Positions 1 through 8,868 of a stretch of DNA of 64,000 nt are shown piece after piece. The stretch's first letter is position 1, and each line of letters begins with the position of its first letter. The position numbers and the translations under genes are program-made. The notes under the pieces were generated by a model that made no database searches, was not told the DNA's origin, and saw nothing but the letters and a program-made list of their open reading frames with translations. This stretch comes from Nocardioides seonyuensis (GTDB taxonomy: Bacteria > Actinomycetota > Actinomycetes > Propionibacteriales > Nocardioidaceae): the NCBI RefSeq assembly GCF_004683965.1, contig NZ_CP038436.1:496001-560000 (forward strand), given 5' to 3'.

Positions 1-1526
1 CGCCACGAGCGCGAGGCGTCGGCGAAGGCGCGCTCGAGCGCCGCGACGTCGACGTCGGGGACGTGCTCGCCCTTGGGCGGGTGCACCACGAAGTGGACGC
101 TGGCTGTCGAGGACTCGTTGACGCGCGCGGTGTACTCGATGCTCTCGCCCTGGAGGCGCTCCTTGAGGATCGCGGTGAACCGCTCGCGCACGGTGGTGGA
201 GTATCGGTCGTTGGGCAGGTAGACGAGCACCGAGACGTAGCGGCCGTAGGTGTCGCGGCGCGTGAAGATCCGCAGCTGGCGGCGCTCGCGTGCGTGCATC
301 ACCCCCTGGACCACCGGGGCGAGCTCGTCGGTGGGGGTGTGGAACAGCTCGTCGCGCGGGTAGTTCTCCAGGGTGTCCATCAGCGCCTTGCCGGCGTGGC
401 TGCGCCGGTCGAAGCCCGCGCGGCGCATCACGTCGGCGGCCTTCTCGCGCAGCAGCGGCACCCGGTTGATCGACTCGGTGTAGGCACCGCTGGAGAAGAG
501 ACCGAGGAAGCGCCGCTCCCCCACGACCTCGCCGCCCTCGAACACCTTGACCCCGACGTAGTCGAGGTAGGCCGGGCGGTGGACCGTCGCCCGCGAGTTG
601 GCCTTGGCGAGGACCAGCAGGGTCTTCTCGCGCGCCTTCTGGCGCACCACAGGTGGCAGCTTGCCGAACGAGGCGGACAGGTCCTGGTCGAAGCGCAGGA
701 TTCCGAGACCGGTACCGGGAACGGCGCGCAGGCCGCAGTCGTCGGGGTCGTCGGAGGCGCTCTCGAGCTGGTACTCCCGGTAGCCGAGGAAGGTGAAGTG
801 GTCATCCGCCAGCCACTCGAGGAACTCGCGCCCCTGGCGGAGCTCCTCGTCGTCGAGCGGCGGCGGGTCGTCGGTGATCTGCTCCACGACCCTGAGCACC
901 TGGGCGTGCATCTTCTCCCAGTCCTCGACGGACTCGCGCACGTCGCGCAGGATGCGCTGGATCGCGTCGGTGACGTCGGCGACCTCGTCCTCGTCGACCC
1001 GGTCGACCTCGACGTGCATCCACGACTCGGCCAGGGTCTGGAGGCCTTCGCTGCTCGAGCCGCGACCGTGATCCCCCTCGTCGAGGGCGGTGACGTGCTT
1101 GAGCGCCCCGGTCACGTCGCGCTCCACCCGCAGCTGGGGGTGGACGACGTGGTGCACGGTGTGGCCCAGCCGGCGCAGCTCCATCGTCACCGAGTCGACG
1201 AGGAACGGCATGTCGTCGGTCACGACCTCCACCACGGAGCGGCCCCCGACCGACCAGCCGGCGGTCCCGGTGGTGGGCGTCGACACGCGCACCGCCGCGG
1301 TGCCCTGCGGACGGGAGACGGCCAGCGCGTAGTGGGACTGCAGGGCGCCGAGGAGGTCCTCTGGCGCCTGGAGGGTGACGTCGTCGGCGGCGACGTGGCG
1401 GAAGTAGGCGCCGAGGAGCGACTCGACGGTCTCGAGTGGCGGACCGTCGCCCTCGCCTCGCTCGTGGGCCAGCTGGATCGTCTGGGCCAGGTGTTCAGCC
1501 TTGTCGTCCTCGAGCGTCGTTGCCAC
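1..1526 (-). CDS. gdh: NAD-dependent glutamate dehydrogenase, large (180-kDa class), N-terminal part
   Basis: Oxidatively deaminates glutamate to 2-oxoglutarate with NAD. Only the N-terminal ~508 residues are inside the window; the gene runs off the left edge and family members are about 1,600 aa. Visible signatures are the regulatory N-terminal part with DDMPFLVDSVTMEL and, further in, RRDTYGRYVSVLVYLPNDRY and ARVNESSTASVHFVVHPPK, which are typical of the large NAD-GDH family. The start is taken as the GTG at 1526 (MATTLEDDKAEHLAQ), with no strong Shine-Dalgarno. It is divergent from the DUF2505 gene, with about 95 bp between them. Family assignment is secure; the catalytic domain cannot be inspected here. 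Confidence 0.9.
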   Translation of the reverse strand, partial: MATTLEDDKAEHLAQTIQLAHERGEGDGPPLETVESLLGAYFRHVAADDVTLQAPEDLLGALQSHYALAVSRPQGTAAVRVSTPTTGTAGWSVGGRSVVEVVTDDMPFLVDSVTMELRRLGHTVHHVVHPQLRVERDVTGALKHVTALDEGDHGRGSSSEGLQTLAESWMHVEVDRVDEDEVADVTDAIQRILRDVRESVEDWEKMHAQVLRVVEQITDDPPPLDDEELRQGREFLEWLADDHFTFLGYREYQLESASDDPDDCGLRAVPGTGLGILRFDQDLSASFGKLPPVVRQKAREKTLLVLAKANSRATVHRPAYLDYVGVKVFEGGEVVGERRFLGLFSSGAYTESINRVPLLREKAADVMRRAGFDRRSHAGKALMDTLENYPRDELFHTPTDELAPVVQGVMHARERRQLRIFTRRDTYGRYVSVLVYLPNDRYSTTVRERFTAILKERLQGESIEYTARVNESSTASVHFVVHPPKGEHVPDVDVAALERAFADASRSW

Positions 1527-1620
1527 GATCCCGACCCTAGGACCCCTCGTGTGACGAAGCCAACACGGGTGGCTACTCGCCGGTCACCTCTGGTCATGGC
1601 GGCCGGGAGGCCCCTCCGAC

Positions 1621-2100
1621 ATGATGACCGGCATGAGCAAGCGTGTGGTCAAGGAGCTGGTGTACGACGCCTCGCCGGACGAGGTCAGGGCGATGCTGTT
1701 CGACCCGGCGTTCCGCGAGCGAGTGCTCGCGGACCAGAGGGTCCTGCGCGGCTCGGCCCGTGTCGACGGCGGGGTGGTGACCGTCGAGCAGGTCCAGTCG
1801 GCCGACGGTCTGCCGTCGGTCGCGACAAAGATCGTGGGCGACGAGATCTCGATCGTCCAGCGTGAGACGTGGACCACCGACGACCACGCCGACGTCGAGG
1901 TCACCATCCCGGGCAAGCCCGGTGAGATCACCGGCACGGCCACGCTCCTCGAGCGTGACGGTGCGACCATCGAGCGCATCGACCTCGAGGTGTCCGTCCG
2001 GATCCCGCTCGTCGGCGGCAAGCTCGAGGCCCTGATCGCCGGGATGCTGGAGAAGGCGCTCGACAAGGAGCAGGCCACCGGAAGGGCCTGGCTGTCCTAG
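1621..2100 (+). CDS. DUF2505 family protein
   Basis: A 159-aa protein beginning MMTGMSKRVVKELVYDASPDEVRAML. The pattern of a small SRPBCC-like fold (helix, then alternating strands such as DEISIVQRETWTTDD and DVEVTIPGKPGEITGTATLLE) and a C-terminal helix fits DUF2505, an actinobacterial family of unknown function that resembles START-type lipid-binding proteins. No signal peptide or membrane segment is visible, so it is probably cytosolic. A GGGAGG at 1605-1610 precedes the ATG at 1621; the ATG at 1633 (MSKRVV) is a possible alternative. It converges with a 43-aa membrane peptide gene. Function unknown; the family call is made from pattern memory. Confidence 0.8.
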   Translation: MMTGMSKRVVKELVYDASPDEVRAMLFDPAFRERVLADQRVLRGSARVDGGVVTVEQVQSADGLPSVATKIVGDEISIVQRETWTTDDHADVEVTIPGKPGEITGTATLLERDGATIERIDLEVSVRIPLVGGKLEALIAGMLEKALDKEQATGRAWLS

Positions 2101-2106
2101 GACGGG

Positions 2107-2238
2107 TCAGGACCCGGCGTCGTCATGGGACCGACGCCACCACACGACCAGGGCCAGCAGGACGAACGGCCCGAACGCCAGGAACAGGGTCAGCGCCTGC
2201 TCGACGGGGTGCAGGGCTCCCATGTGGAGCGGGATCAT
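2107..2238 (-). CDS. small single-pass membrane protein (43 aa)
   Basis: A very short reading frame encoding MIPLHMGALHPVEQALTL followed by a hydrophobic segment LFLAFGPFVLLALVVWW and a polar tail RRSHDDAGS. The pattern of one transmembrane helix followed by Arg-Arg suggests an inserted peptide with a cytosolic C-terminus. The start ATG at 2238 has a good GGGAGG site about 10 nt upstream. It lies 3' of pruA on the same strand, 84 bp away, and the gap contains the first copy of a dispersed palindrome (2264-2311) only 26 bp before the start. I think similar peptides occur in related genomes, but no function is known to me. Confidence 0.7.
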   Translation of the reverse strand: MIPLHMGALHPVEQALTLFLAFGPFVLLALVVWWRRSHDDAGS

Positions 2239-2263
2239 GCCGCCATCCTCCCACCGCCACGCA

Positions 2264-2311
2264 GGACGTCATACGCCGGTCGACCGGTGGGTGCACCGAC
2301 GTATGACGTCC
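2264..2311. repeat. intergenic palindrome, copy 1 of 3 (GACGTCATACG family)
   Basis: Perfect 12-bp inverted arms: GGACGTCATACG at 2264-2275 and CGTATGACGTCC at 2300-2311, with a 24-nt spacer. The same arm sequence recurs in inverted pairs at 29644-29690 and 48628-48677. This copy lies between pruA and the 43-aa membrane peptide gene and ends 26 bp from the peptide's start codon on the minus strand. It could be an operator, a terminator for pruA or a small interspersed repeat. Confidence 0.75.
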
Positions 2312-2321
2312 CGGCCGGGCC

Positions 2322-3950
<1,629 letters not shown>

Positions 3951-4003
3951 GGGCCGATCGTGTCAGAGAGTGATCTGGCTCTCAAAGGCGGCAGGTGGAG
4001 CGT

Positions 4004-4531
4004 TCAGGACAGCTCCATCACCAGGTCGGTCTCCGAGGCTGCGTAGTAGGCCAGGTCGTGCTCGAGACACGCCGCGACGGCCCGCTCGATCCGGGCCACG
4101 TCCTCGGTCGACTCGGTGCCGGTCAGCGGGAGTGACCCGGCGACGTCGCTCACTGCCGGCGCGGCGCCATCGGTGTCGACCAGCCATGCCACCACGTCGT
4201 TGGGCACGGAGAACTCGGCGTGGACCTCGCAGAGTCCGTCCTGCACCGGCTCCACCGAGTCGACGTCCACCGCCATCACGATCCTGCGCATGGGCTCGCC
4301 CTCGTCGTAGAAGAGCCGCAACGAGGCCTGTGCGGCCTCCGTCATGGCGTAGTGCTCGAGGCCTTCGTCGTCGAGGTCCGGAAGCGCCGACCGCAGTGCC
4401 TCGGTGACGGTGTAGACGAGGTGCCGGTCGGTGTTCCAGTCGGGAGCCAGCACGTCGCCTGCCTGCTGCTGGACGCTGACGACCTCGCGGAGATTCATCC
4501 ATGAGCCCGGCTTGTAGACGCGGATGCTCAC
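4004..4531 (-). CDS. DUF6912-type conserved protein
   Basis: A 175-aa acidic cytosolic protein starting at GTG 4531 (VSIRVYKPGSWMNLREVV) and ending in a Glu/Asp-rich helix with YYAASETDLVMELS. The layout (short N-terminal RVY strand, a middle SLRLF/RRIVMAVDV segment and a terminal helix ending near YYA/T) fits the actinobacterial DUF6912 family. The GTG start overlaps the stop of the WS/DGAT gene by 4 bp (GTGA), so the two are probably translationally coupled. A reading frame open far upstream of this start belongs to the opposite phase of the acyltransferase gene and is not coding. Function unknown. Confidence 0.75.
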   Translation of the reverse strand: MSIRVYKPGSWMNLREVVSVQQQAGDVLAPDWNTDRHLVYTVTEALRSALPDLDDEGLEHYAMTEAAQASLRLFYDEGEPMRRIVMAVDVDSVEPVQDGLCEVHAEFSVPNDVVAWLVDTDGAAPAVSDVAGSLPLTGTESTEDVARIERAVAACLEHDLAYYAASETDLVMELS

Positions 4532-5985
4532 GGCTTCTTCACGTCCTTCGGTGCGGTCGCCTTCTTGCGACCCCGCGGCGCGCGCGGACGGCTCTCGCTG
4601 GCGGAGTCCTTGAGCTCGTCGAGGGCCTCGAGCAGTGTCTGCGCGAGCACGTCGGCGTCGGGTACGGCGTCGCGGTCGGCCGTGATGCCCCAGAAGACGC
4701 CGCCGTCGTAGGACGTCACCCCGAAGGCCAGCGGGTGGTCGGGCAGCAGCGGGTGGACGGGGTAGGACTCGAGCATCTGGGCCGAGCCGGCGTAGAGCGG
4801 GAACTGCGGGCCGGGCACGTTGGTGACCGAGACGTGGAAGCCGCGCCGCAGCTCCGCGACGGCGAGCCGCGAGCCCAGGGCGTGGAAGGTCGTCGGGGCG
4901 AACCCGGCGATCCCCGAGAGGCGCCGAGCCGAGACGGCGCGGCCGGTCTCTCGGTGAGCCTTGAGGTCGTAGCTGACCTGGTGGAGGCGCACGACCGGGC
5001 TCGGCTCGAGGATCGGCAGGTGGACCATGTGGCCGGTGATCTGGGTGCCCAGGGAGGTGGCCTCCAGCTCGTCGTCGATCACCGACATCGGCACGATCGC
5101 CTTGACGGTGCGCAGCCCGGCCATGGACTCCGAACGCGTCATCAGCCAGCCGCGCAGCGCTCCGGTGAGGGTGGCCAGGATGACGTCGTTGACGGTGCCT
5201 CCGTGGACCTGGCGGATCTTGTTGTAGTCGGCGAGGTCGGTGCGCACGGCGACGAAGCGGCGCTGCTGGGAGAGGCGCCGGTGCACCGGCGTGGAGTGGA
5301 CGGGCCCGCGACCGGCGAGGGCGCCCGCAACCTCGGACACCCGGTCGCTGGCGGACTCGGCCTGCCGCGCCAGGGACTGGGCGGTCGCCTGGGCCGTCGT
5401 GATGAGGGTCGCCGGGTTGGCGAGCGTCTCGGTCAGGGCACGCGCGGCCACGGCCAGCGGGCCCGGGCTCGGAGTCGGCCGCCACTCGTCGTGGCCGAGC
5501 AGCTCGCGGTCGGGCGTGGTGTCGAGCAGGACCTGCCCGATGTCCACGGTCTCGCGGCCGTCGACCAGGATCTGGTGGCTCTTGGTGAGCAGCGCCACCC
5601 GGCCCTCGGCCAGACCTTCGACGAAGTAGCACTCCCACAGCGGGCGGCTGCGGTCGAGCGGCCGTGAGGCGATGCGGGCGACCAGGTCGCGCAGCTGGTC
5701 CATGCTGCCCGGTCGCGGTAGCGCCGAACGACGCACGTGGTAGCCGAGGTCGAAGGACGGGTCGTCCACCCAGGAGGGGTTGGCGAGCTTGCCCGGCACC
5801 CACTGGAGCTTCTGGCGGTAGCGGGGGACGAACGCGATCCGGTCGTCGATCAGCTCGACGAGGCGCTCGTAGTCGAACCCCGAGGCGCCGGGGTCGAAGA
5901 TCTCGACGGTGGCGTTGTGCATGGGCGTCGTGGGGGACTCGGTGGCGAGGATGGCCAGGTCCCGCGGCCGCAGCCGCTCGCTCAT
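4528..5985 (-). CDS. wax ester synthase / diacylglycerol acyltransferase (WS/DGAT) family protein
   Basis: A 485-aa O-acyltransferase of the bacterial WS/DGAT family, whose members esterify alcohols or diacylglycerol with acyl-CoA at the inner membrane. Seen: the PLW motif at 115-117 (SRPLWECYFVEGL), the active-site region KSHQILVDG at about 136-143, the NDVILA motif (GGTVNDVILATLTG) and the C-terminal NVPGPQFPLY and PDHPLAFGVTSYDGG segments. The canonical HHxxxDG reads HQILVDG here: His137 is kept but the second His, usually considered catalytic, is Gln138. A Lys/Arg-rich tail ends the protein. It is coupled to the DUF6912 gene by a 4-bp overlap. Activity is uncertain because of the His-to-Gln change. 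Confidence 0.9.
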   Translation of the reverse strand: MSERLRPRDLAILATESPTTPMHNATVEIFDPGASGFDYERLVELIDDRIAFVPRYRQKLQWVPGKLANPSWVDDPSFDLGYHVRRSALPRPGSMDQLRDLVARIASRPLDRSRPLWECYFVEGLAEGRVALLTKSHQILVDGRETVDIGQVLLDTTPDRELLGHDEWRPTPSPGPLAVAARALTETLANPATLITTAQATAQSLARQAESASDRVSEVAGALAGRGPVHSTPVHRRLSQQRRFVAVRTDLADYNKIRQVHGGTVNDVILATLTGALRGWLMTRSESMAGLRTVKAIVPMSVIDDELEATSLGTQITGHMVHLPILEPSPVVRLHQVSYDLKAHRETGRAVSARRLSGIAGFAPTTFHALGSRLAVAELRRGFHVSVTNVPGPQFPLYAGSAQMLESYPVHPLLPDHPLAFGVTSYDGGVFWGITADRDAVPDADVLAQTLLEALDELKDSASESRPRAPRGRKKATAPKDVKKP

Positions 5986-6128
5986 GTGGTGTGCCCTTCG
6001 TCGGTGTGCGTGAGGCCCGTGCCCGAGGACTGGCCCGGGTGCCGAGACGGTTGTTCAACATGGGATTCTGGCAGAGGTACCCAGCCGGCACGGCCGGGTG
6101 CCCACCGGACAACGAGGAGAGAACCCTG

Positions 6129-6581
6129 ATGCACCGTCGCCTGCTCGCCCGCACCGCACCGCTCGGCCTCGTGCTCGCCCTGGCCCTGACCGGGTGCGGC
6201 ACCGACGACGGCAGCGACCCCAACACGCCGAGCGGCGAGGCGACCGAGCGGACCAGCACCCCCGAGCCGTCCGAGACGCCGACCGAGACGGAGAGCGCCG
6301 AGCCGGAGGAGGAGCTGCCCAGCAACGTCATCACCATCACCCGCCAGGGCGGCAAGATCACCCCCAACGGTGAGCGCGTCAAGGTTCCGCTGGGCGAGGA
6401 GATCACCCTCGCCATCGAGGCCGACGAGGCCGGTGAGCTCCACGTCCACTCGACGCCCGAGCAGGAGATCTCCTACAAGAAGGGCATCTCCGCCCACCAG
6501 CTCACCTTCAAGCAGCCCGGGGTCGTCGAGGTCGAGTCGCACGAGCCTGACGTGGTCGTCCTCCAGCTCCAGGTGAGCTGA
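6129..6581 (+). CDS. cupredoxin-like lipoprotein
   Basis: A 150-aa exported lipoprotein. The signal peptide MHRRLLARTAPLGLVLALALTGC ends in a lipobox (LTGC, Cys23), followed by a Thr/Pro/Glu-rich linker to about residue 65, then a beta-rich domain of roughly 80 residues (VITITRQGGKITPNGERVKV ... HVHSTPEQEISYKKG ... QPGVVEVESHEPDVVVLQLQVS) resembling a cupredoxin or plastocyanin-like fold. His residues are present in GELHVHS, GISAHQL and VESHEP, but a classic Cys/Met copper ligand set is not evident. The next gene starts at the base after its stop, so the two form an operon. Confidence 0.75.
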   Translation: MHRRLLARTAPLGLVLALALTGCGTDDGSDPNTPSGEATERTSTPEPSETPTETESAEPEEELPSNVITITRQGGKITPNGERVKVPLGEEITLAIEADEAGELHVHSTPEQEISYKKGISAHQLTFKQPGVVEVESHEPDVVVLQLQVS

Positions 6582-7916
6582 GTGCGGCGCTCCCCCGCCG
6601 ACACCGCCCTCGCGCACGGCTTCGGAGGGGCCAAGGACCTCCCGATCCCCTCGGAGCTGGCCATTGCGGGAGCCGTCGCGGCCCTCGTCGTGTCGTTCAC
6701 CGTGCTGGCCATGGCCTGGCGCAACCCGCGCTACGACGCCGCGACCAGCGGTCGTCCCGCGCCGGCATGGCTCGACACCCTGGTGTCGAGCCGCGCCTTC
6801 GAGGCCGTGCTGCGAGCGCTCGGCATGGCGTTCTTCCTCTACGTCGGCATGGCCGCGGTGTTCGGGCAGGACACCTTGATCAACCCGTTCTTCGGCAGCT
6901 TCTACGTGCTGCTGTGGGTCGGCATCGTGCCCGCATCGCTCCTGTTCGGACCGTTCTTCAAGGCCGTGAGCCCGGCCAGGACCCTCAGCAAGCTCTTCGC
7001 GCGGGTGTCGGGTGTCGAGGGCGAGCAGGGCCTCTTCCGCTACCCCGAGCGCCTCGGCTACTGGCCTGCGGCGCTCGCCCTGCTGGCCTTCGTCTGGTTC
7101 GAGCTGGTCTATCCGCACGCCACCGAGCTCGGACCGGTGCGCCTGTGGTGCGCGGCCTACCTCGGCATCATGCTCATCGGCTCCGCGCTGTTCGGAGGCA
7201 CCTTCCTGGCCCATGCAGACCCGTTCGAGGTCTACTCCACGCTCGTCGGCAAGCTCTCGGTGTGGGGCCACCGCGGCGACACGCTGGTCATCCGCTCGCC
7301 GCTCGCCAACCTCGACACGGTCGCCGTACGCCCCGGGCTCGTGGCCGTGGTCGGTGTCCTGTTCGGCAGCACCGCCTTCGACTCGTTCCGCGAGTCGACC
7401 TGGTGGCTGCAGCTCGTGCAGTCCACTGACATCGGGCGGGTCCTCCCGGACACCCTCGCGCTCCTGGTCTTCACCGGCGGCGTCGCGGTGGTCCTCGCTG
7501 CTGCGACGATGGCCACCGGCGTCTCGGCCGAGGTCGAGCGGCGACTGCTGCCCGACCTCTTCGCACACTCGGTGGTGCCGATCATCGTGGGCTACATGGT
7601 CGCCCACTACCTGACCTACTTCGTCCAGCAGGGTCAGCTGACGCTGATCCAGCTGAGCGACCCGCTGCAGGAGGGCGCCGACTACCTCGGCACGGCCGAC
7701 ATGCAGGTGAGCTACTGGCTCGCCCTGCACCCGACGTTCCTGGCGGTCACCAAGGTGCTCGCCGTGGTCACCGGCCACGTGCTGGGCGTCGTTGCGGCCC
7801 ATGACCGCGCGGTCAGGCTCCTCCCCCAGCGACACCAGCTCACCGGGCAGCTCCCGCTGCTGTTCGCGATGGTGGGGTTCACCGTCGGGGGGCTCTACCT
7901 GCTCTTCGCCGCCTGA
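6582..7916 (+). CDS. polytopic membrane protein paired with the cupredoxin-like lipoprotein
   Basis: A 444-aa integral membrane protein with about eight to ten hydrophobic helices, for example ELAIAGAVAALVVSFTVLAMAW, LGMAFFLYVGMAAVFG, FYVLLWVGIVPASLLFG and LPLLFAMVGFTVGGLYLLFAA. The N-terminus carries the conserved-looking AHGFGGAKDLPIP, and His occurs in helices near VAHYLTYFVQQGQLTLIQ and ALHPTFLAVTK. GTG 6582 immediately follows the lipoprotein stop, implying tight coupling. I recall homologues in Streptomyces and Nocardioides labelled 'fenitrothion hydrolase', a label the sequence itself does not justify. The pairing hints at metal or redox handling at the cell surface; this is inference. 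Confidence 0.8.
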   Translation: MRRSPADTALAHGFGGAKDLPIPSELAIAGAVAALVVSFTVLAMAWRNPRYDAATSGRPAPAWLDTLVSSRAFEAVLRALGMAFFLYVGMAAVFGQDTLINPFFGSFYVLLWVGIVPASLLFGPFFKAVSPARTLSKLFARVSGVEGEQGLFRYPERLGYWPAALALLAFVWFELVYPHATELGPVRLWCAAYLGIMLIGSALFGGTFLAHADPFEVYSTLVGKLSVWGHRGDTLVIRSPLANLDTVAVRPGLVAVVGVLFGSTAFDSFRESTWWLQLVQSTDIGRVLPDTLALLVFTGGVAVVLAAATMATGVSAEVERRLLPDLFAHSVVPIIVGYMVAHYLTYFVQQGQLTLIQLSDPLQEGADYLGTADMQVSYWLALHPTFLAVTKVLAVVTGHVLGVVAAHDRAVRLLPQRHQLTGQLPLLFAMVGFTVGGLYLLFAA

Positions 7917-7933
7917 CCGAGGCGGTCAGGGCC

Positions 7934-8782
7934 TCAGTAGGGCCAGCCGGCCGGCGCGACCGGGCTGATCTCGACGATCTCGCACGACCCGCGGTAGTCC
8001 ACGACGTCGTGGGCGTCGCGGTAGCCCACGAAGACCACCCGGTCAGCGGTTCCCTCGTCACCCAGGGTCGGGTCGTCGCAGTGGATCTTGTCGAGCTCGC
8101 CGTCGGGGAAGACGTAGATGGTGTCGTTGCCCTGCTCGGTGAAGACCCGGTCGCGGCCGGGACCGAGGAAGACGGTGTCGTCCCCCTCGTCGCCCTTGAT
8201 CTTGAGCTCGTCGCCAGCACCGTCGATCAGGAGGTCGTTGCTCGGACCGCCCGAGAGAGCAAAGTCGCTGCCGTTGCCACCGTCGAGGATGTCGTCACCG
8301 TCGTGGCCGAGCAGCTTGTCGGTGCCCTCGCCGCCGTAGAGCCGGTCGTTGCCCTCGCCGCCGTTGAGGGTGAAGTCGTTGCCGTCCTCGCCGTAGATGA
8401 GGTCGTCGCCGTCGGCGCCGGTGATGTGGTCGTTGTCGGTGCCGCCGTAGAGGACGTCGTTGTCGCGGCCGCCGTCGATGGTGTCGTTGCCACTGCCGCC
8501 CGAGACCCAGTCGAGGCCAGACGCCATGGCGATCCGGTCGTCGCCGGAGTCACCGTAGGCCTGGTCGTCCCCGAGGCCCGCGAGGATGTAGTCATTCCCG
8601 CCGCGACCCTTCACGACGTCGTTGCCGCCGATGGCCAGGATGCGGTTGGCCTTGCTGTTGCCGCGCAGCACGTCGTCCTGGGTGGTGCCGCGCTTCATGT
8701 TGGCGGCGGAGGCCACGCCCGTGGAGGCGAGGACGAACAGCAGGACGGTCAGCAGCGTCAGGGGGGTACGACGGTTTCTCAA
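7934..8782 (-). CDS. secreted RTX (hemolysin-type calcium-binding) repeat protein
   Basis: A 282-aa secreted protein. The signal peptide (RNRRTPLTLLTVLLFVLASTG, cleaved near VASAA) is followed by about fifteen nonapeptide-like GGxGxDxU repeats (GGNDVVKGRGGNDYILAG, YGDSGDDRIAM, GGSGNDTIDGG and so on), which form a Ca2+-binding parallel beta-roll. The C-terminal ~60 residues (HCDDPTLGDEGTADRVVFVGYRD, with a Cys near the end) are a non-repetitive cap. The start is a TTG at 8782 with AGGAG 8 nt upstream; no ATG fits. There is no type I secretion gene nearby, so Sec export is likely. Role unknown; possibly adhesion or cell-wall association. Confidence 0.85.
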   Translation of the reverse strand: MRNRRTPLTLLTVLLFVLASTGVASAANMKRGTTQDDVLRGNSKANRILAIGGNDVVKGRGGNDYILAGLGDDQAYGDSGDDRIAMASGLDWVSGGSGNDTIDGGRDNDVLYGGTDNDHITGADGDDLIYGEDGNDFTLNGGEGNDRLYGGEGTDKLLGHDGDDILDGGNGSDFALSGGPSNDLLIDGAGDELKIKGDEGDDTVFLGPGRDRVFTEQGNDTIYVFPDGELDKIHCDDPTLGDEGTADRVVFVGYRDAHDVVDYRGSCEIVEISPVAPAGWPY

Positions 8783-8812
8783 CGAGATCTCCTATGAAGG
8801 GGTGCTTGACCA

Positions 8813-8842
8813 ATTCTAAAGGGGATCTGATAGAACGTTGAA
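8813..8842 (-). promoter_or_regulatory. candidate promoter of the RTX gene
   Basis: On the minus strand, TTCAAC (8842-8837) and TAGAAT (8818-8813) are separated by 18 nt and lie 31 nt upstream of the TTG start. The 8,805-8,870 stretch is markedly A/T-rich compared with the rest of the window. The -10 matches consensus at five of six positions, the -35 only weakly. Confidence 0.4.
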
Positions 8843-8868
8843 TTTTCAGAAGATTGGCACAAGAACCT

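Noticed and set aside
4004..6415. 803-residue frame on the minus strand spanning 4004-6415
   Set aside because: Only its last 175 residues (from GTG 4531) look like a protein; the rest is the wrong phase of the WS/DGAT gene and the lipoprotein region.
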